Assembly (NCBI RefSeq): GCF_001577775.1
Contig: NZ_CP010835.1
Coordinates: forward strand, 1,178,001-1,242,000
Source of the DNA: Pyrococcus kukulkanii
GTDB lineage: Archaea; Methanobacteriota_B; Thermococci; Thermococcales; Thermococcaceae
DNA length: 64,000 bases
Direction of reading: 5' to 3'
Positions 18,136 through 26,830 of the stretch are shown here, piece after piece. Positions within the stretch are counted from its first letter, which is position 1, and each line of letters begins with the position of its first letter. The translations under genes were made by a program, and so were the position numbers. The notes under the pieces were generated by a model. The model saw nothing but the letters and a program-made list of their open reading frames with translations, ran no database searches and had not been told where the DNA came from.

Positions 18136-19311
18136 GTGAAAATCGTGGGTTTATTCTTAGCGAGTGAGCTTCATGGAGAAAGTTACTATAGGAAGGTCAT
18201 GGAGAGCTTTAGGGAGGTATTCCCTAAGGATCTCGTGAGCTTTAAGGGTGTGAATGAGGTTTCTGGAGTAGATGGTGCTGATATTGTGTTGCTTTTCCTG
18301 CTAACTGGGGGGACTAGTAAGAAAGCCAAGGAAGTAATAAAAGCTGGAAAGCCGACAATTTTAATTACCCATGGAAAGCACAACAGCCTTCCAAGCGGTT
18401 TGTCCGCTAAGGCTTGGGCTGAGGCGAATGGTTACAACGTTTACCTGTACCATGTGGAATCTCCCGAGGAGCTAATTGGTTTAATAAGGGGGTTGAAAGC
18501 GTATAAAAGGTTGAAGGGCCTGAGGATCCTCGAGATAACGAGTGATGGTAAAGTAAGCGAAAACGCTAAGGCCTTCTCAGGGGTTTTTGGTTCTAAAGTC
18601 TATGCCATAAGCTACGAAAGGATAAAGGAGGTTGGGTGGAGTGCAAGCGAGAGTGAAATAAAAGATCTTCTGGCCAAGGTCAGGGTTCTAATAAACGCCG
18701 AGGGGGAGAAGGTCAGGGATGTCGTGAGGATTTATTACGCGCTAAAGAAGCTAAAGGACGAGTACAAAGCTAACGCTATAGTAATTGACTGCTTCCCCTT
18801 TGTCATCAAGTATAAGGTTACCCCCTGCCTCGCTGTGGCAATGATGAACGCCGAAGGGATCCCAACGGCATGTGAGGATGACTTCCACAGCCTGCTCATG
18901 CTCACGATAAGCTATGAGCTAACCGACAGTCCCGGATGGATAGCAAACCCGAGCGGATTCACGAAAAATGGCGAGCTGAAGCTTGCTCACTGTACGATAG
19001 CACCTACCCTGGGCAGGAACTGTAGCCTAGTTTCCCACTTCGAGAGCGGTTGTCCCTATGCCGTAACGTGCGAGATAAAGTATGGTAGGCTCATAATAGG
19101 TAGGGTGAGCCTAGACTACTCAAAGCTTTCCTACTTCGTTGCGAGAAAAGTGAGGAGTGGCCTCCTTGAGGAGGGCCTCTGCAGAACTCAGTTGGTGGTG
19201 GACATAGGAAGGGAGTTCTTAGAGAAAGCTTTGGGCAACCACCACGTTGTGATGCCCTATACCCCCGAGGCCTTGGAAGGCCTGAAAGTCGTTAGCTGGC
19301 TCCTGGGATAA
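18136..19311 (+). CDS. L-fucose/L-arabinose isomerase-like protein
   Basis: The protein has about 391 residues and the layout of the fucose/arabinose isomerase superfamily: an N-terminal Rossmann-like half (KIVGLFLASELHG...) and a C-terminal half rich in Cys and His (CEDDFHSLLM, HCTIAP, GNHHVVMPYT), where the E-D and late His residues recall the metal site. The sugar substrate cannot be told, and some members are not isomerases. GTG 18136 is preferred over ATG 18121 because GGAGGTGG (18123-18130) lies between them. It sits between two nearly identical ATPase genes. Confidence 0.75.
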   Translation: MKIVGLFLASELHGESYYRKVMESFREVFPKDLVSFKGVNEVSGVDGADIVLLFLLTGGTSKKAKEVIKAGKPTILITHGKHNSLPSGLSAKAWAEANGYNVYLYHVESPEELIGLIRGLKAYKRLKGLRILEITSDGKVSENAKAFSGVFGSKVYAISYERIKEVGWSASESEIKDLLAKVRVLINAEGEKVRDVVRIYYALKKLKDEYKANAIVIDCFPFVIKYKVTPCLAVAMMNAEGIPTACEDDFHSLLMLTISYELTDSPGWIANPSGFTKNGELKLAHCTIAPTLGRNCSLVSHFESGCPYAVTCEIKYGRLIIGRVSLDYSKLSYFVARKVRSGLLEEGLCRTQLVVDIGREFLEKALGNHHVVMPYTPEALEGLKVVSWLLG

Positions 19312-19352
19312 CCTTTTTACCTGTTTTATTAGAATTGGCCTTGGGTGGTAGC

Positions 19353-20366
19353 ATGTTCTTCGATAGGGAGAGGGAGCTTGGAAAGTTGCTGAGGATGGTT
19401 TCCTATGATCCAAACATGATAACCTTTGTCTATGGCCCAATAAACTCTGGGAAAACAGTTCTAATGTCTGAACTAACTAAAAGAATTGCTAAAGACTTCA
19501 CGGTTTTTTATATCAATCTGAGAGGGCGTTTTGTTAATAGCTATGAAGACTTCATGAAGGTTCTCTTTAGTGTTAGGGAAGGCTCTCCGAAGGAACTCTT
19601 GGCAGAACTCCTGAAAAGTGGTCTAGCTTATGGTGGTATTCCAGTTCCTGAGGGAGTTTTTAAAAAAATCCTGGAAAATAAAGACGAAGATCCCTTTGTA
19701 TTCCTCGAAAATTACTTAAGAGAGCTTAAGGAGAAAGGAAGAAAACCGATTTTGATAATTGACGAACTGCAGGTTGTGAGTGATTTAAAGATAGATGGTC
19801 TTTTAATATACAAACTCTTTAACTTCTTCGTTAGGCTCACAAAAGAAACTCGTTTAAGTCATGTTTTTGTCGTTACTTCTGATAGTCTCTTCATAGAGAA
19901 GGTCTACAATGAAGCAATGCTTCAGGGGAGGGTAGATTACTTCCTAGTTGATGATTTCGATAAGGAAACTTCTCTCAAATTCCTCGTGTCCCAGGGATTT
20001 ACTAATGATGAGGCTGAGTTAGTCTGGAGCTACTTTGGGGGTAAGCCTGTTTATCTTGTTGAGGCTTTAAAGCATAGGGAGGAACTCAAGGAGTGGTGCG
20101 AGGGAACGCTTGAGGATAGGACGAGTTGGTTAGTCCTCTCCCTAAACTCGATGAAGAGAAAGAATCCAGAGTTATTCAGGGATATTTTGCCCCTTCTTAA
20201 TGAGTTTAACGATAAAGAGGCAATAAAGTGCAATGAGATCGACGATGCAGTTTTCTGGACTGTTAAGAACAATGTCCTCTTCTTTGATCCGAGGAAAAGG
20301 TTCTTAAGGCCTCAGGGGAGGCTTGAGCTTTTGGCAATAAGGAGGGCGTTGGATGAGGTTGGATAA
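19353..20366 (+). CDS. Archaeal ATPase, paralog B of a tandem pair
   Basis: This protein of about 337 residues starts MFFDREREL, with Walker A GPINSGKT, Walker B ILIIDELQV and the same C-terminal winged-helix-like region as paralog A. GGGTGGT precedes ATG 19353, and CTTTTTAC at about 19316 is a plausible TATA box, so this copy has its own promoter. A 257-bp stretch beginning at 19859 differs from paralog A at only three positions, all near its 5' edge. Function unknown; possibly a DNA- or toxin-linked STAND-like ATPase. Confidence 0.82.
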   Translation: MFFDRERELGKLLRMVSYDPNMITFVYGPINSGKTVLMSELTKRIAKDFTVFYINLRGRFVNSYEDFMKVLFSVREGSPKELLAELLKSGLAYGGIPVPEGVFKKILENKDEDPFVFLENYLRELKEKGRKPILIIDELQVVSDLKIDGLLIYKLFNFFVRLTKETRLSHVFVVTSDSLFIEKVYNEAMLQGRVDYFLVDDFDKETSLKFLVSQGFTNDEAELVWSYFGGKPVYLVEALKHREELKEWCEGTLEDRTSWLVLSLNSMKRKNPELFRDILPLLNEFNDKEAIKCNEIDDAVFWTVKNNVLFFDPRKRFLRPQGRLELLAIRRALDEVG

Positions 20367-20398
20367 GGTTTTTATCCCCTCCTGTGTTCTCGTCTAAG

Positions 20399-22141
20399 AT
20401 GATAGTTGCAATAATAGACGGCTACACGGATGAACCCGCTGGGCTTGGCGTTCCTCCCTACATAGGTCTTTATCCAAGGTACGCTTATGGTGCGATAAAG
20501 AAGGCTAGGAGAGATGCTAACGTATTCTACCTCACGATTGACGATTTAAGGGCGACATTCGAGGGAGAAGACGGCATAAGGACGAAGAACAAGACGCCAA
20601 ACTTCCCTAAGGTTAGGGAGATCCTTGAGAAGGCCGATGTTATAATCTTCATTGGCGGCCTTCACACTCCTGGGAAGTATCTTTCCGCGGTTCCTGGGAG
20701 CGTTGAGGAGGTTGCAAAGTTCATAAGCGGATTTAATGCTGTCAAGATCCTTGGTGGTCCTGCTTTCATGGGCTCAGCAAAGATGGGTGGAGTTAAGATA
20801 ACGACCAGGGAACTCAAGTTCGCCGAGGAGGTTTTCGATTACGTAGTCTACGGCGACCTTGAGGCCTTCCTCTACGACTACTTCTCCGGTAGGGATCTTG
20901 ACCCATTCAGGTTTAGAAACTATGAGGAGTTGCAGCCTTATGCTTTACTAGGGGCAGAAGTTGTCAAGCAGTTCCCGGGCTATCCTGAATTCGTATTAGC
21001 TGAGATAGAAACCCAGCGCGGCTGTCCCAAGGCAATGGGTATAGGGGGCTGTTCCTTCTGCACGGAGCCAGTTCGCTACCCCGTCGTAGAGAACAGGCCC
21101 CAGGAATTCGTTGCCCAGGAAGTTGAAGTCTTATACAGGCTGGGAGTGAGGCACTTCAGGATAGGGAGGCAGAGTTGCATCTTCTCCTACATGGCCGAGC
21201 CCAACGGCAGGGTTCCAATTCCAAAGCCCGAGGAAGTTGAGAAGCTGTTTAAAGCAGTTAGAAGTGCTGCACCAAACGTTAAAACCCTCCACGTGGACAA
21301 TGCAAATCCAGCGGTGATCGCTAACTACCCCGAGGAGAGCAGGAGGATTGCAAAGGCCATAATTAAGTACGGAACCCCGGGGAACGTGGTTGCCTTTGGA
21401 TTGGAAACTGCGGATCCAAAGGTTGCTAAGCTGAACAACCTCAACGCGACTCCAGAGGAAACATACGAGGCCGTAAAGATAATAAACGAGGTCGGGGGGA
21501 GGAGAGGCTACAATGGTCTTCCCTGGCTCCTCCCTGGGATAAACATAATCTTTGGACTTCCTGGAGAGACAAAGAGAACGTACGAACTTACATTTCAGTT
21601 CCTGAAGAAGATACTCGACGACGGCTTGATGGTCAGAAGGATAAACATCAGGCAGGTCGTTGTATTTCCTGGGACGCCGCTTTGGAATATGAGGGATAAG
21701 GTGAAGACTGAAAAGCACAAGAAGCTGATAGAGCACTACAGGCACAAGATAAGGCATGAGATAGACCTCCCAATGCTTAAGAGGGTCGTTCCAGTAGGGA
21801 CGATTCTGAAGGACGTGAGGATGGAGGTTTATGACGGCGATATAACTTTCGGCAGGCAGTTTGGGAGCTACCCCCTGATAGTTGGCGTGCCCAAGAGGCT
21901 CGAGCTCGACAAATATTACGACGTAATGATAGTCGACCACGGGCTTAGGAGCGTTACTGGAATTCCGGTTCCCATTGACGTTAACAGGGAGAGCTCCAAG
22001 GTTTTGAAGTGGCTCCCTGGGGTAGGAAAGAAAACCTTAGCTAAAATTCTGGCGAAGAGGCCCTTTAAGAGCGAGGATGAGTTCCTTAATTTGCTTCCCC
22101 CGGATGTGAGGGGCCTTTATAAGGGTCATGTTAAGTTATAG
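20399..22141 (+). CDS. Radical SAM protein with C-terminal helix-hairpin-helix
   Basis: The 580-residue protein has an N-terminal domain like a B12-binding Rossmann fold (MIVAIIDGYTDEPAG, VIIFIGGLHTPG, VVYGDLEAF). A radical SAM core follows, with the cysteines in RGCPKAMGIGGCSFC at about residues 208-222, and a barrel with GLETADP and FGLPGET. The C-terminus has a helix-hairpin-helix (KWLPGVGKKTLAKIL), usually nucleic-acid binding. The Cys spacing is not plain CxxxCxxC, because the first cysteine is separated by an insert. The substrate is unknown; a methylthiolation- or Elp3-like role on RNA is only a guess. ATG 20399 matches a leaderless start 25 bases after GGTTTTTATC. The 3' end overlaps the convergent ATPase by 16 bases. 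Confidence 0.82.
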   Translation: MIVAIIDGYTDEPAGLGVPPYIGLYPRYAYGAIKKARRDANVFYLTIDDLRATFEGEDGIRTKNKTPNFPKVREILEKADVIIFIGGLHTPGKYLSAVPGSVEEVAKFISGFNAVKILGGPAFMGSAKMGGVKITTRELKFAEEVFDYVVYGDLEAFLYDYFSGRDLDPFRFRNYEELQPYALLGAEVVKQFPGYPEFVLAEIETQRGCPKAMGIGGCSFCTEPVRYPVVENRPQEFVAQEVEVLYRLGVRHFRIGRQSCIFSYMAEPNGRVPIPKPEEVEKLFKAVRSAAPNVKTLHVDNANPAVIANYPEESRRIAKAIIKYGTPGNVVAFGLETADPKVAKLNNLNATPEETYEAVKIINEVGGRRGYNGLPWLLPGINIIFGLPGETKRTYELTFQFLKKILDDGLMVRRINIRQVVVFPGTPLWNMRDKVKTEKHKKLIEHYRHKIRHEIDLPMLKRVVPVGTILKDVRMEVYDGDITFGRQFGSYPLIVGVPKRLELDKYYDVMIVDHGLRSVTGIPVPIDVNRESSKVLKWLPGVGKKTLAKILAKRPFKSEDEFLNLLPPDVRGLYKGHVKL

Positions 22142-23295
22142 AGGAACTCTGGAATTTCTTCTCCACTGATGACCATAACATCCCTGGGATACTTTCTCTT
22201 TATCCTCCTCGCCTTAACCTCGATTTTGATTCCCTTAGCAGCAGCGTCGATCTCGTATCTATCTGTTCTGAAGTAAAATACCTCTCCAAATTTCCTGTAT
22301 AGGTGTTCCTGCACGATCCACTCGTACAGCACGTCCTTCCCTATCTCCCTTCCCGCCCACTCTGCTAAAGCTCTTGCAATTAGGGGGTCTCTTATTATGA
22401 ACTTCCTATCTTTTCTCTCTATTATCCTTCCTCCTTCATCCCTGAAGGGTATTTGAAGGAGAATGTGAAGGGCTTCAAACACTTCAATGTACTCTCTTAC
22501 CGTCGGAACTGATACGCCTGACCTTTCGGCAAGCTTTCTGAAGGATACAGGATCGGGAGCAACGTCAATTATGGCTCCGATCACATTCCTAGCAATGCTC
22601 GTGCTCTTTCCAAGGGTTAGAATATCTGATTTTATCGTTAAGATCACGTCTTTTGTTGTGAGCATGCCATTGAGATAGGCCAAGTATCCTCCGGTTTCTA
22701 GGTAGTTCTCGAAGATTTCACTGGCCTTTGAGCGAGCAAACTCTTGGGAGAATAAGTGATAGTACTCTCTGAATGAGAGCGGAGTAACCTCTATAATTCT
22801 TCCTCTACCCATTCTTCCCCCAAATGCTCCTATAATTCTTTCTCTGGCGAGGGTTATTGATCCGGTTATCGTGAGAACGTCCTCAATGAATTTTTTCCTA
22901 TCAATAAGGTACTTAACTCCCCTCCACCAGTCCGGGAGTAAGGTTACTTCATCAAGGAATATATACGAGCTCCTTACTCCTTTGCGCCTTCTTATTTTGA
23001 AGTATGCTTCCATTATCTCAACGAGTTCTTTATAGTTCTCTAAAATGCTGCAGTCGAAGTAGAATACTGAGTACGGGTTTTTTGAATTCTCCAGGATGTT
23101 TTTTATCAGTAGCTTCATTCCGAGGGTTTTTCCAACCCTCCTTGGTCCAAGGATGAAATTAAGGGAGAATGGCTGGAGGGAGATTTCTTCTATCCACTTC
23201 GGCGTTATCCTGTACCTCAGCTTCTTAAATTCCTTTAATTCAGGATCTTCCTCATGTATCCACCATGGATTCTGATCTTCAAGTAGTCCAATCAT
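22126..23295 (-). CDS. AAA14/DUF4143-type ATPase
   Basis: The 389-residue protein has Walker A GPRRVGKT (50-57), Walker B SYIFLDEVT, the sensor TITGSIT, a central PLSFREYYHL element typical of the AAA14/DUF4143 family, a winged helix (SGVSVPTVREYIEVFEAL) and a C-terminal PD-(D/E)xK-like segment (EIDAAAKGIKIEVKAR). Such proteins are common in Thermococcales and mostly uncharacterised. The promoter region has paired direct repeats around the TATA box, suggesting autorepression. A cousin with a similar promoter lies at 59153-60460. Confidence 0.85.
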   Translation of the reverse strand: MIGLLEDQNPWWIHEEDPELKEFKKLRYRITPKWIEEISLQPFSLNFILGPRRVGKTLGMKLLIKNILENSKNPYSVFYFDCSILENYKELVEIMEAYFKIRRRKGVRSSYIFLDEVTLLPDWWRGVKYLIDRKKFIEDVLTITGSITLARERIIGAFGGRMGRGRIIEVTPLSFREYYHLFSQEFARSKASEIFENYLETGGYLAYLNGMLTTKDVILTIKSDILTLGKSTSIARNVIGAIIDVAPDPVSFRKLAERSGVSVPTVREYIEVFEALHILLQIPFRDEGGRIIERKDRKFIIRDPLIARALAEWAGREIGKDVLYEWIVQEHLYRKFGEVFYFRTDRYEIDAAAKGIKIEVKARRIKRKYPRDVMVISGEEIPEFLYNLT

Positions 23296-23354
23296 GTTAA
23301 CTCATACTTTACATATCTTTATAAATATTGTTAACTGTTGTTTTACACAATATT
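23296..23354 (-). promoter_or_regulatory. Promoter of the DUF4143 ATPase with flanking GTTAACT repeats
   Basis: TGTTAACTCATACTTTACAT begins at 23295, and TGTTAACTGTTGTTTTACAC begins at 23329, 34 bases apart. The likely TATA element (TTTATAAATA, 23319-23328 read on plus) lies between them. An AATATTGT/ACAATATT inverted repeat is also present (23324-23331 and 23347-23354). The layout suits a repressor blocking both sides of the TATA box. Confidence 0.55.
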
Positions 23355-23436
23355 GCAACATCCTGACAAACATGCCTCAGCTTTTCGGTGGATTTTTAAA
23401 TTCAGGTGTTAACTGGAGAGCAAAGGAGGTGAGAAA

Positions 23437-23898
23437 ATGGACAAGGTCTATCTAACTTGGTGGCAGGTTGACAGGGCGATATTCGCTCTAGCCGATAAGT
23501 TGAGGGAGTACAAGCCAGATGTAATCGTTGGCGTCGCAAGGGGAGGATTAATTCCAGCCGTTAGGTTGAGCCACATCCTTGGTGATCTTCCGCTCAAGGT
23601 AATCGACGTTAAGTTCTACAAGGGGATAGATGAGAGGGCCGAGAAGCCCGTGATTACAATCCCGATACATGGGGATCTCAAGGACAAGAAAGTTGTGATA
23701 GTGGATGACGTCAGCGATACTGGAAAAACCTTAGAGGTGGTGATAGAGGAAGTGAAGAAGCTTGGTGCGAAGGAGATAAAGGTCGCCTGCTTGGCAATGA
23801 AGCCATGGACTTCCGTAGTTCCGGACTATTACGTCTTCAGGACCGATAAGTGGATAGTCTTCCCATGGGAGGAGTTCCCCGTCGTTACTAAGGAGTAG
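23437..23898 (+). CDS. Purine-type phosphoribosyltransferase (xanthine/guanine PRT-like)
   Basis: The 153-residue type I phosphoribosyltransferase has the PRPP-binding loop VVIVDDVSDTGKTL and the early PPi loop GVARGGLIP. The short size and the WIVFPWEEF C-terminal segment are typical of archaeal xanthine-guanine or hypoxanthine PRTs used in purine salvage. The preferred base cannot be assigned from sequence. GGAGGTGA precedes ATG 23437, and a TTTTTAAATT box sits at about 23393. Confidence 0.88.
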   Translation: MDKVYLTWWQVDRAIFALADKLREYKPDVIVGVARGGLIPAVRLSHILGDLPLKVIDVKFYKGIDERAEKPVITIPIHGDLKDKKVVIVDDVSDTGKTLEVVIEEVKKLGAKEIKVACLAMKPWTSVVPDYYVFRTDKWIVFPWEEFPVVTKE

Positions 23899-23927
23899 TT
23901 TTATATATTTTTGACCAACTTTAAATC

Positions 23928-24620
23928 ATGAAGTGGATATCACTATTTGTAATGCTGTTAATCCTCCCATGGGTAGTTGCCGGGAATGATGTGGTGAAGG
24001 AGTGCTCTTGGATTGTCACCTTTAATTCAACTTCTCCGTGGTTCTGCGTTAACGTTATTGATTACCACGACTTTGGTTCAAATGTTTTAGTTATCGGCTC
24101 CGCGAAGATGCCTGCCCGCCCTAGGGACTCACTTTGGATGGCAGTTTTGGACAGGGACGGGAATTTGGTTGTACAAAAGGTCATCGCCTCGGAATATTAT
24201 ATGGTTCCAAAAGTTGTGGTTTTCTTAAATGATTCAGCTATTGTTGGGATTGCTGGGGGAGGTAGTGACGCTCCTTGGATAGGTTACTACTTTGTAGCCA
24301 GAATACTCAAGGATGGAAGAGTACCTTGGGGAAAGTACTACACGACGGGCTTATCTGGGGACGATATTTTCTGGACGCTTAACGTTACCGGTCTGGAGTG
24401 CCAAGGCAAATGCATTGTGAATACGGAATCTTCAAGCTTCGTGATAAGATTGGATGGTGAAGTTATAGCCCCCGAGAACATCACAGGTTTTACCCTTAAT
24501 TATGAGGAAATTCCCACAAATTTCACAGTTTCTAGGTCTGAGTTAAAGTGCTTCCCATGGTGGACCCTTGGTGTTATAAGTGTCCTTGCTTTAATCGTGA
24601 TATTGAGGTGGAGGAGATGA
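23928..24620 (+). CDS. Secreted or membrane-anchored protein of unknown function
   Basis: The 230-residue protein has an N-terminal signal peptide (cleavage probably after VVAG, residue 19) and a C-terminal membrane anchor (WWTLGVISVLALIVILRW) with a short basic tail inside. The ectodomain of about 185 residues is beta-rich in appearance, with several NxS/T sites, and resembles extracellular beta-propeller-like proteins of Thermococcales, but I do not recognise the family. The start is leaderless: TTTTATATAT lies 25 bases before ATG 23928. The stop overlaps the next start (ATGA). Confidence 0.75.
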   Translation: MKWISLFVMLLILPWVVAGNDVVKECSWIVTFNSTSPWFCVNVIDYHDFGSNVLVIGSAKMPARPRDSLWMAVLDRDGNLVVQKVIASEYYMVPKVVVFLNDSAIVGIAGGGSDAPWIGYYFVARILKDGRVPWGKYYTTGLSGDDIFWTLNVTGLECQGKCIVNTESSSFVIRLDGEVIAPENITGFTLNYEEIPTNFTVSRSELKCFPWWTLGVISVLALIVILRWRR

Positions 24621-25189
24621 TCCACAGGATATTTGACAGGTTCGTTAACGTGTACATAATCGAGAGGGAGGATCACCTAATCCTCGTGGATACTGGCCTC
24701 GAGGAGACCTGCGAAAAGATAGTTGAGAAAGTTAAGGAGCTTGGAAAACCTTTGACCATGGTCTTTCTTACCCACCACCACTTTGATCACACGGGCTCCC
24801 TGAGATGTCTAAAGGAGAAGTTCCCAGGGATTAAGGTTGTTGCTCATGAGTTGGATGCTCCCAGGATTGGGGAGGTGGATGTGAAAGTTAAAGGTGGGGA
24901 AGTCATTGAGGGATTGAAGGTATTCCACATGCCGGGGCACACTCAGGGTAGCATAGTTCTCTTGGACTTGGAATCAAAGTCTTTGTTCCCTGGGGATCTC
25001 CTGATGGAGGAAAATGGGAGGTTAAAGGAGATTCCACGGATGTACTCCTTGAATCCTGAAGAGAACAGACAGAGAATTAAGGAATTGCTTGAGATAGACT
25101 TTGAAAACCTCTATCCAGCCCATGGTGAGCCCATAATAGGAAACGCAAAGGAGAAAGTGGAGGAGCTCGTCAGGGAACTATTTCCCTGA
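24617..25189 (+). CDS. MBL-fold metallo-hydrolase
   Basis: The 190-residue metallo-beta-lactamase-fold enzyme has the metal motif THHHFDHTG, then HMPGHTQGS, a PGD aspartate and a final PAHGEP histidine, so both metal sites are complete. It is similar in size to glyoxalase II-like hydrolases; the substrate is unknown. ATG 24617 follows GGTGG and overlaps the previous stop. The frame is open further upstream, but that part reads through the previous gene and is rejected. The end overlaps the decayed ATPase gene by 20 bases. Confidence 0.85.
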   Translation: MIHRIFDRFVNVYIIEREDHLILVDTGLEETCEKIVEKVKELGKPLTMVFLTHHHFDHTGSLRCLKEKFPGIKVVAHELDAPRIGEVDVKVKGGEVIEGLKVFHMPGHTQGSIVLLDLESKSLFPGDLLMEENGRLKEIPRMYSLNPEENRQRIKELLEIDFENLYPAHGEPIIGNAKEKVEELVRELFP

Positions 25190-26150
25190 TTGCGAGTAGA
25201 TCGAGCCTTGACTGTGGCTTTAGGATTCCCCTTACTGGATCGAAGAACAGGATGTTGTTTTCCACTAGGTACTCTATTTCTTCATCAATTTCTTCAACAG
25301 TGACTTCCTCTTTATCCTTAAACTCTTTGAGTATTTTGAAATTCCTTCCCTTTATTATCTCTTTTATTTGCCTTTTCCTTAACGAAAGCTGGCTTGCACA
25401 AAATTCTCTTATGTTATCCTTAGTTGTTTATAGCCTCAATCAAGAACACGGGTTTACCTCCTAAGTATTTCCACGTTAGCTCAATTTCTTCACTTGAGAA
25501 TCCGTGTTTTCTTAAGAACTCTTCGGTGGTTTTATAATCGAAATCGTCTACGAGGAAGTATCTCGCCCTCCCATAGAGCTTCGTTTCTCTGAACACTCTC
25601 TCTATAAACAGCGAATCTGAGGTTATAGCGAAGACGTGGGCCGAATGGTTCTCCTTGGTCAGGCTTATGAAGAAGTTGAAGAGCTCGTACAGCAGGTAGC
25701 CGTTTATCTTAATGTCCTTAATCTTCTGGAGCTCGTCCAATACTATTATTGGTGTTCTTCCACTGTCCTTGAGCTTCCTTGTAAGATTCACGATGTACTT
25801 GAATGCATCTCTGGGCTTATCTCTGCTAAATATCTTCTCAAGTAAGTTTCTTGAAATTGGAATTCCCATGAACTTCGTGGTTTCCTCCAATAAGTCAAGG
25901 AGTAAGTTCTCTTTAACGTCAAAGGTTTCGAAGAGTTCCTTGAATAAAGTCCCTGTAGTCTTTTATCATTCTCTCCCTGAGGTTGATGTAGAATGCCACG
26001 TAGTCCTTCGGGAGATCTTCAGATTACCTTCTTAATTAAAGCTGTTTTCCCGCTGTTTATTGGCCCATAGATGAATGTAATTAGCGTTGGCTCACTTTTT
26101 ATTATCTTCATAAGTCTCTCAATTTCTTTCCCCCTGTTATGGAACTCCAT
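25170..26150 (-). pseudogene. Decayed archaeal ATPase, third member of the 17096/19353 family
   Basis: Joining frames recovers a complete relative of the tandem ATPases: an N-terminal MEFHNRGKEI with Walker A GPINSGKT, a break after KKVI, then LPKDYVAFYINLRER, another break before the 471-base open segment 25420-25890 (Walker B IIVLDELQ, VITSDSLF-like sensor), a third break at IEAINN, and a C-terminal winged-helix part ending LLAIREIVP. At least three frameshifts are needed, so it is a pseudogene and not a sequencing slip. It starts right after a C/D box RNA on the same strand. Confidence 0.85.
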
Positions 26151-26157
26151 TTTAATC

Positions 26158-26213
26158 ACCGTCAGTCATCGCAGGCCTCATCACCGGTCAGAGCTGGATC
26201 CTTCATCATCCTT
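26158..26213 (-). ncRNA. C/D box sRNA (2'-O-methylation guide)
   Basis: On the minus strand, consensus boxes occur in the right order: C ATGATGA (26209-26203), an 11-base guide, D' CTGA (26191-26188), a 3-base spacer, C' GTGATGA (26184-26178), a 12-base guide, D CTGA (26165-26162). All four boxes are perfect and the spacing is canonical for archaeal C/D RNAs bound by L7Ae, Nop5 and fibrillarin. The guides GATCCAGCT and CCTGCGATGA would direct two methylations, probably in rRNA or tRNA; I did not assign the targets. It lies between the ATPase pseudogene and thpR. Confidence 0.8.
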
Positions 26214-26270
26214 TGATAACTCTCCCAAAATCTCTTTAACCTTTCTCCCTAACTTTCCCCAGGTGGTATC

Positions 26271-26825
26271 ATGAGGGCGTTTATAGCCATAGACGTCAGC
26301 GAGGAGGTTAGGGATGCCATAGTTAAAGCCCAAGACTTCATAGGAACTAAAGAGGCGAAGATAAAGTTCGTTGAGAGGGAGAACCTGCACATAACGTTGA
26401 AGTTTCTTGGCGAGATTACGCAGGAGCAGGCCGAGGAGATAAAGAGAGTTCTAGCGGAGATAGCCAAGAGGCACAAGAAGCATGAAGTGAGGGTTAAGGG
26501 AATAGGGGTCTTCCCGAATCCAAACTACGTTAGGGTTATATGGGCTGGAGTTGAGAACGACGAGGGGATAAAGGCCATAGCCCAGGATATAGAGAGGGAA
26601 CTTTCAAAGCTAGGCTTCAAGAAGGATAAGGAGTTCGTTGCCCACGTTACAATCGGTAGGGTTAAGTTCGTTAAGGATAAGCTCGGCTTGGCAATGAAGC
26701 TCAAGGAATTGGCCAACGAGGATTTCGGAACCTTCAGGGTTGAGGCGATAGAGCTGAAGAAGAGCACCTTAACACCTAAGGGGCCGATATATGAAACTTT
26801 GGCAAGGTTCGAGCTCTCGGAGTGA
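26271..26825 (+). CDS. thpR: RNA 2',3'-cyclic phosphodiesterase (ThpR/LigT)
   Basis: The 184-residue 2H phosphoesterase carries both catalytic motifs, HITLKF (H40, T42) and HVTIGR (H125, T127). The family opens 2',3'-cyclic phosphate to 2'-phosphate and was first named for 2'-5' RNA ligase activity. Linkage to the CCA enzyme suggests tRNA processing. AGGTGGT precedes ATG 26271. Its stop overlaps the GTG at 26822. Confidence 0.95.
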   Translation: MRAFIAIDVSEEVRDAIVKAQDFIGTKEAKIKFVERENLHITLKFLGEITQEQAEEIKRVLAEIAKRHKKHEVRVKGIGVFPNPNYVRVIWAGVENDEGIKAIAQDIERELSKLGFKKDKEFVAHVTIGRVKFVKDKLGLAMKLKELANEDFGTFRVEAIELKKSTLTPKGPIYETLARFELSE

Positions 26826-26830
26826 TATCC

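Noticed and set aside
21131-21940. 269-residue minus-strand frame
   Set aside because: It lies wholly antisense to the radical SAM gene and shows no domain or start signal.
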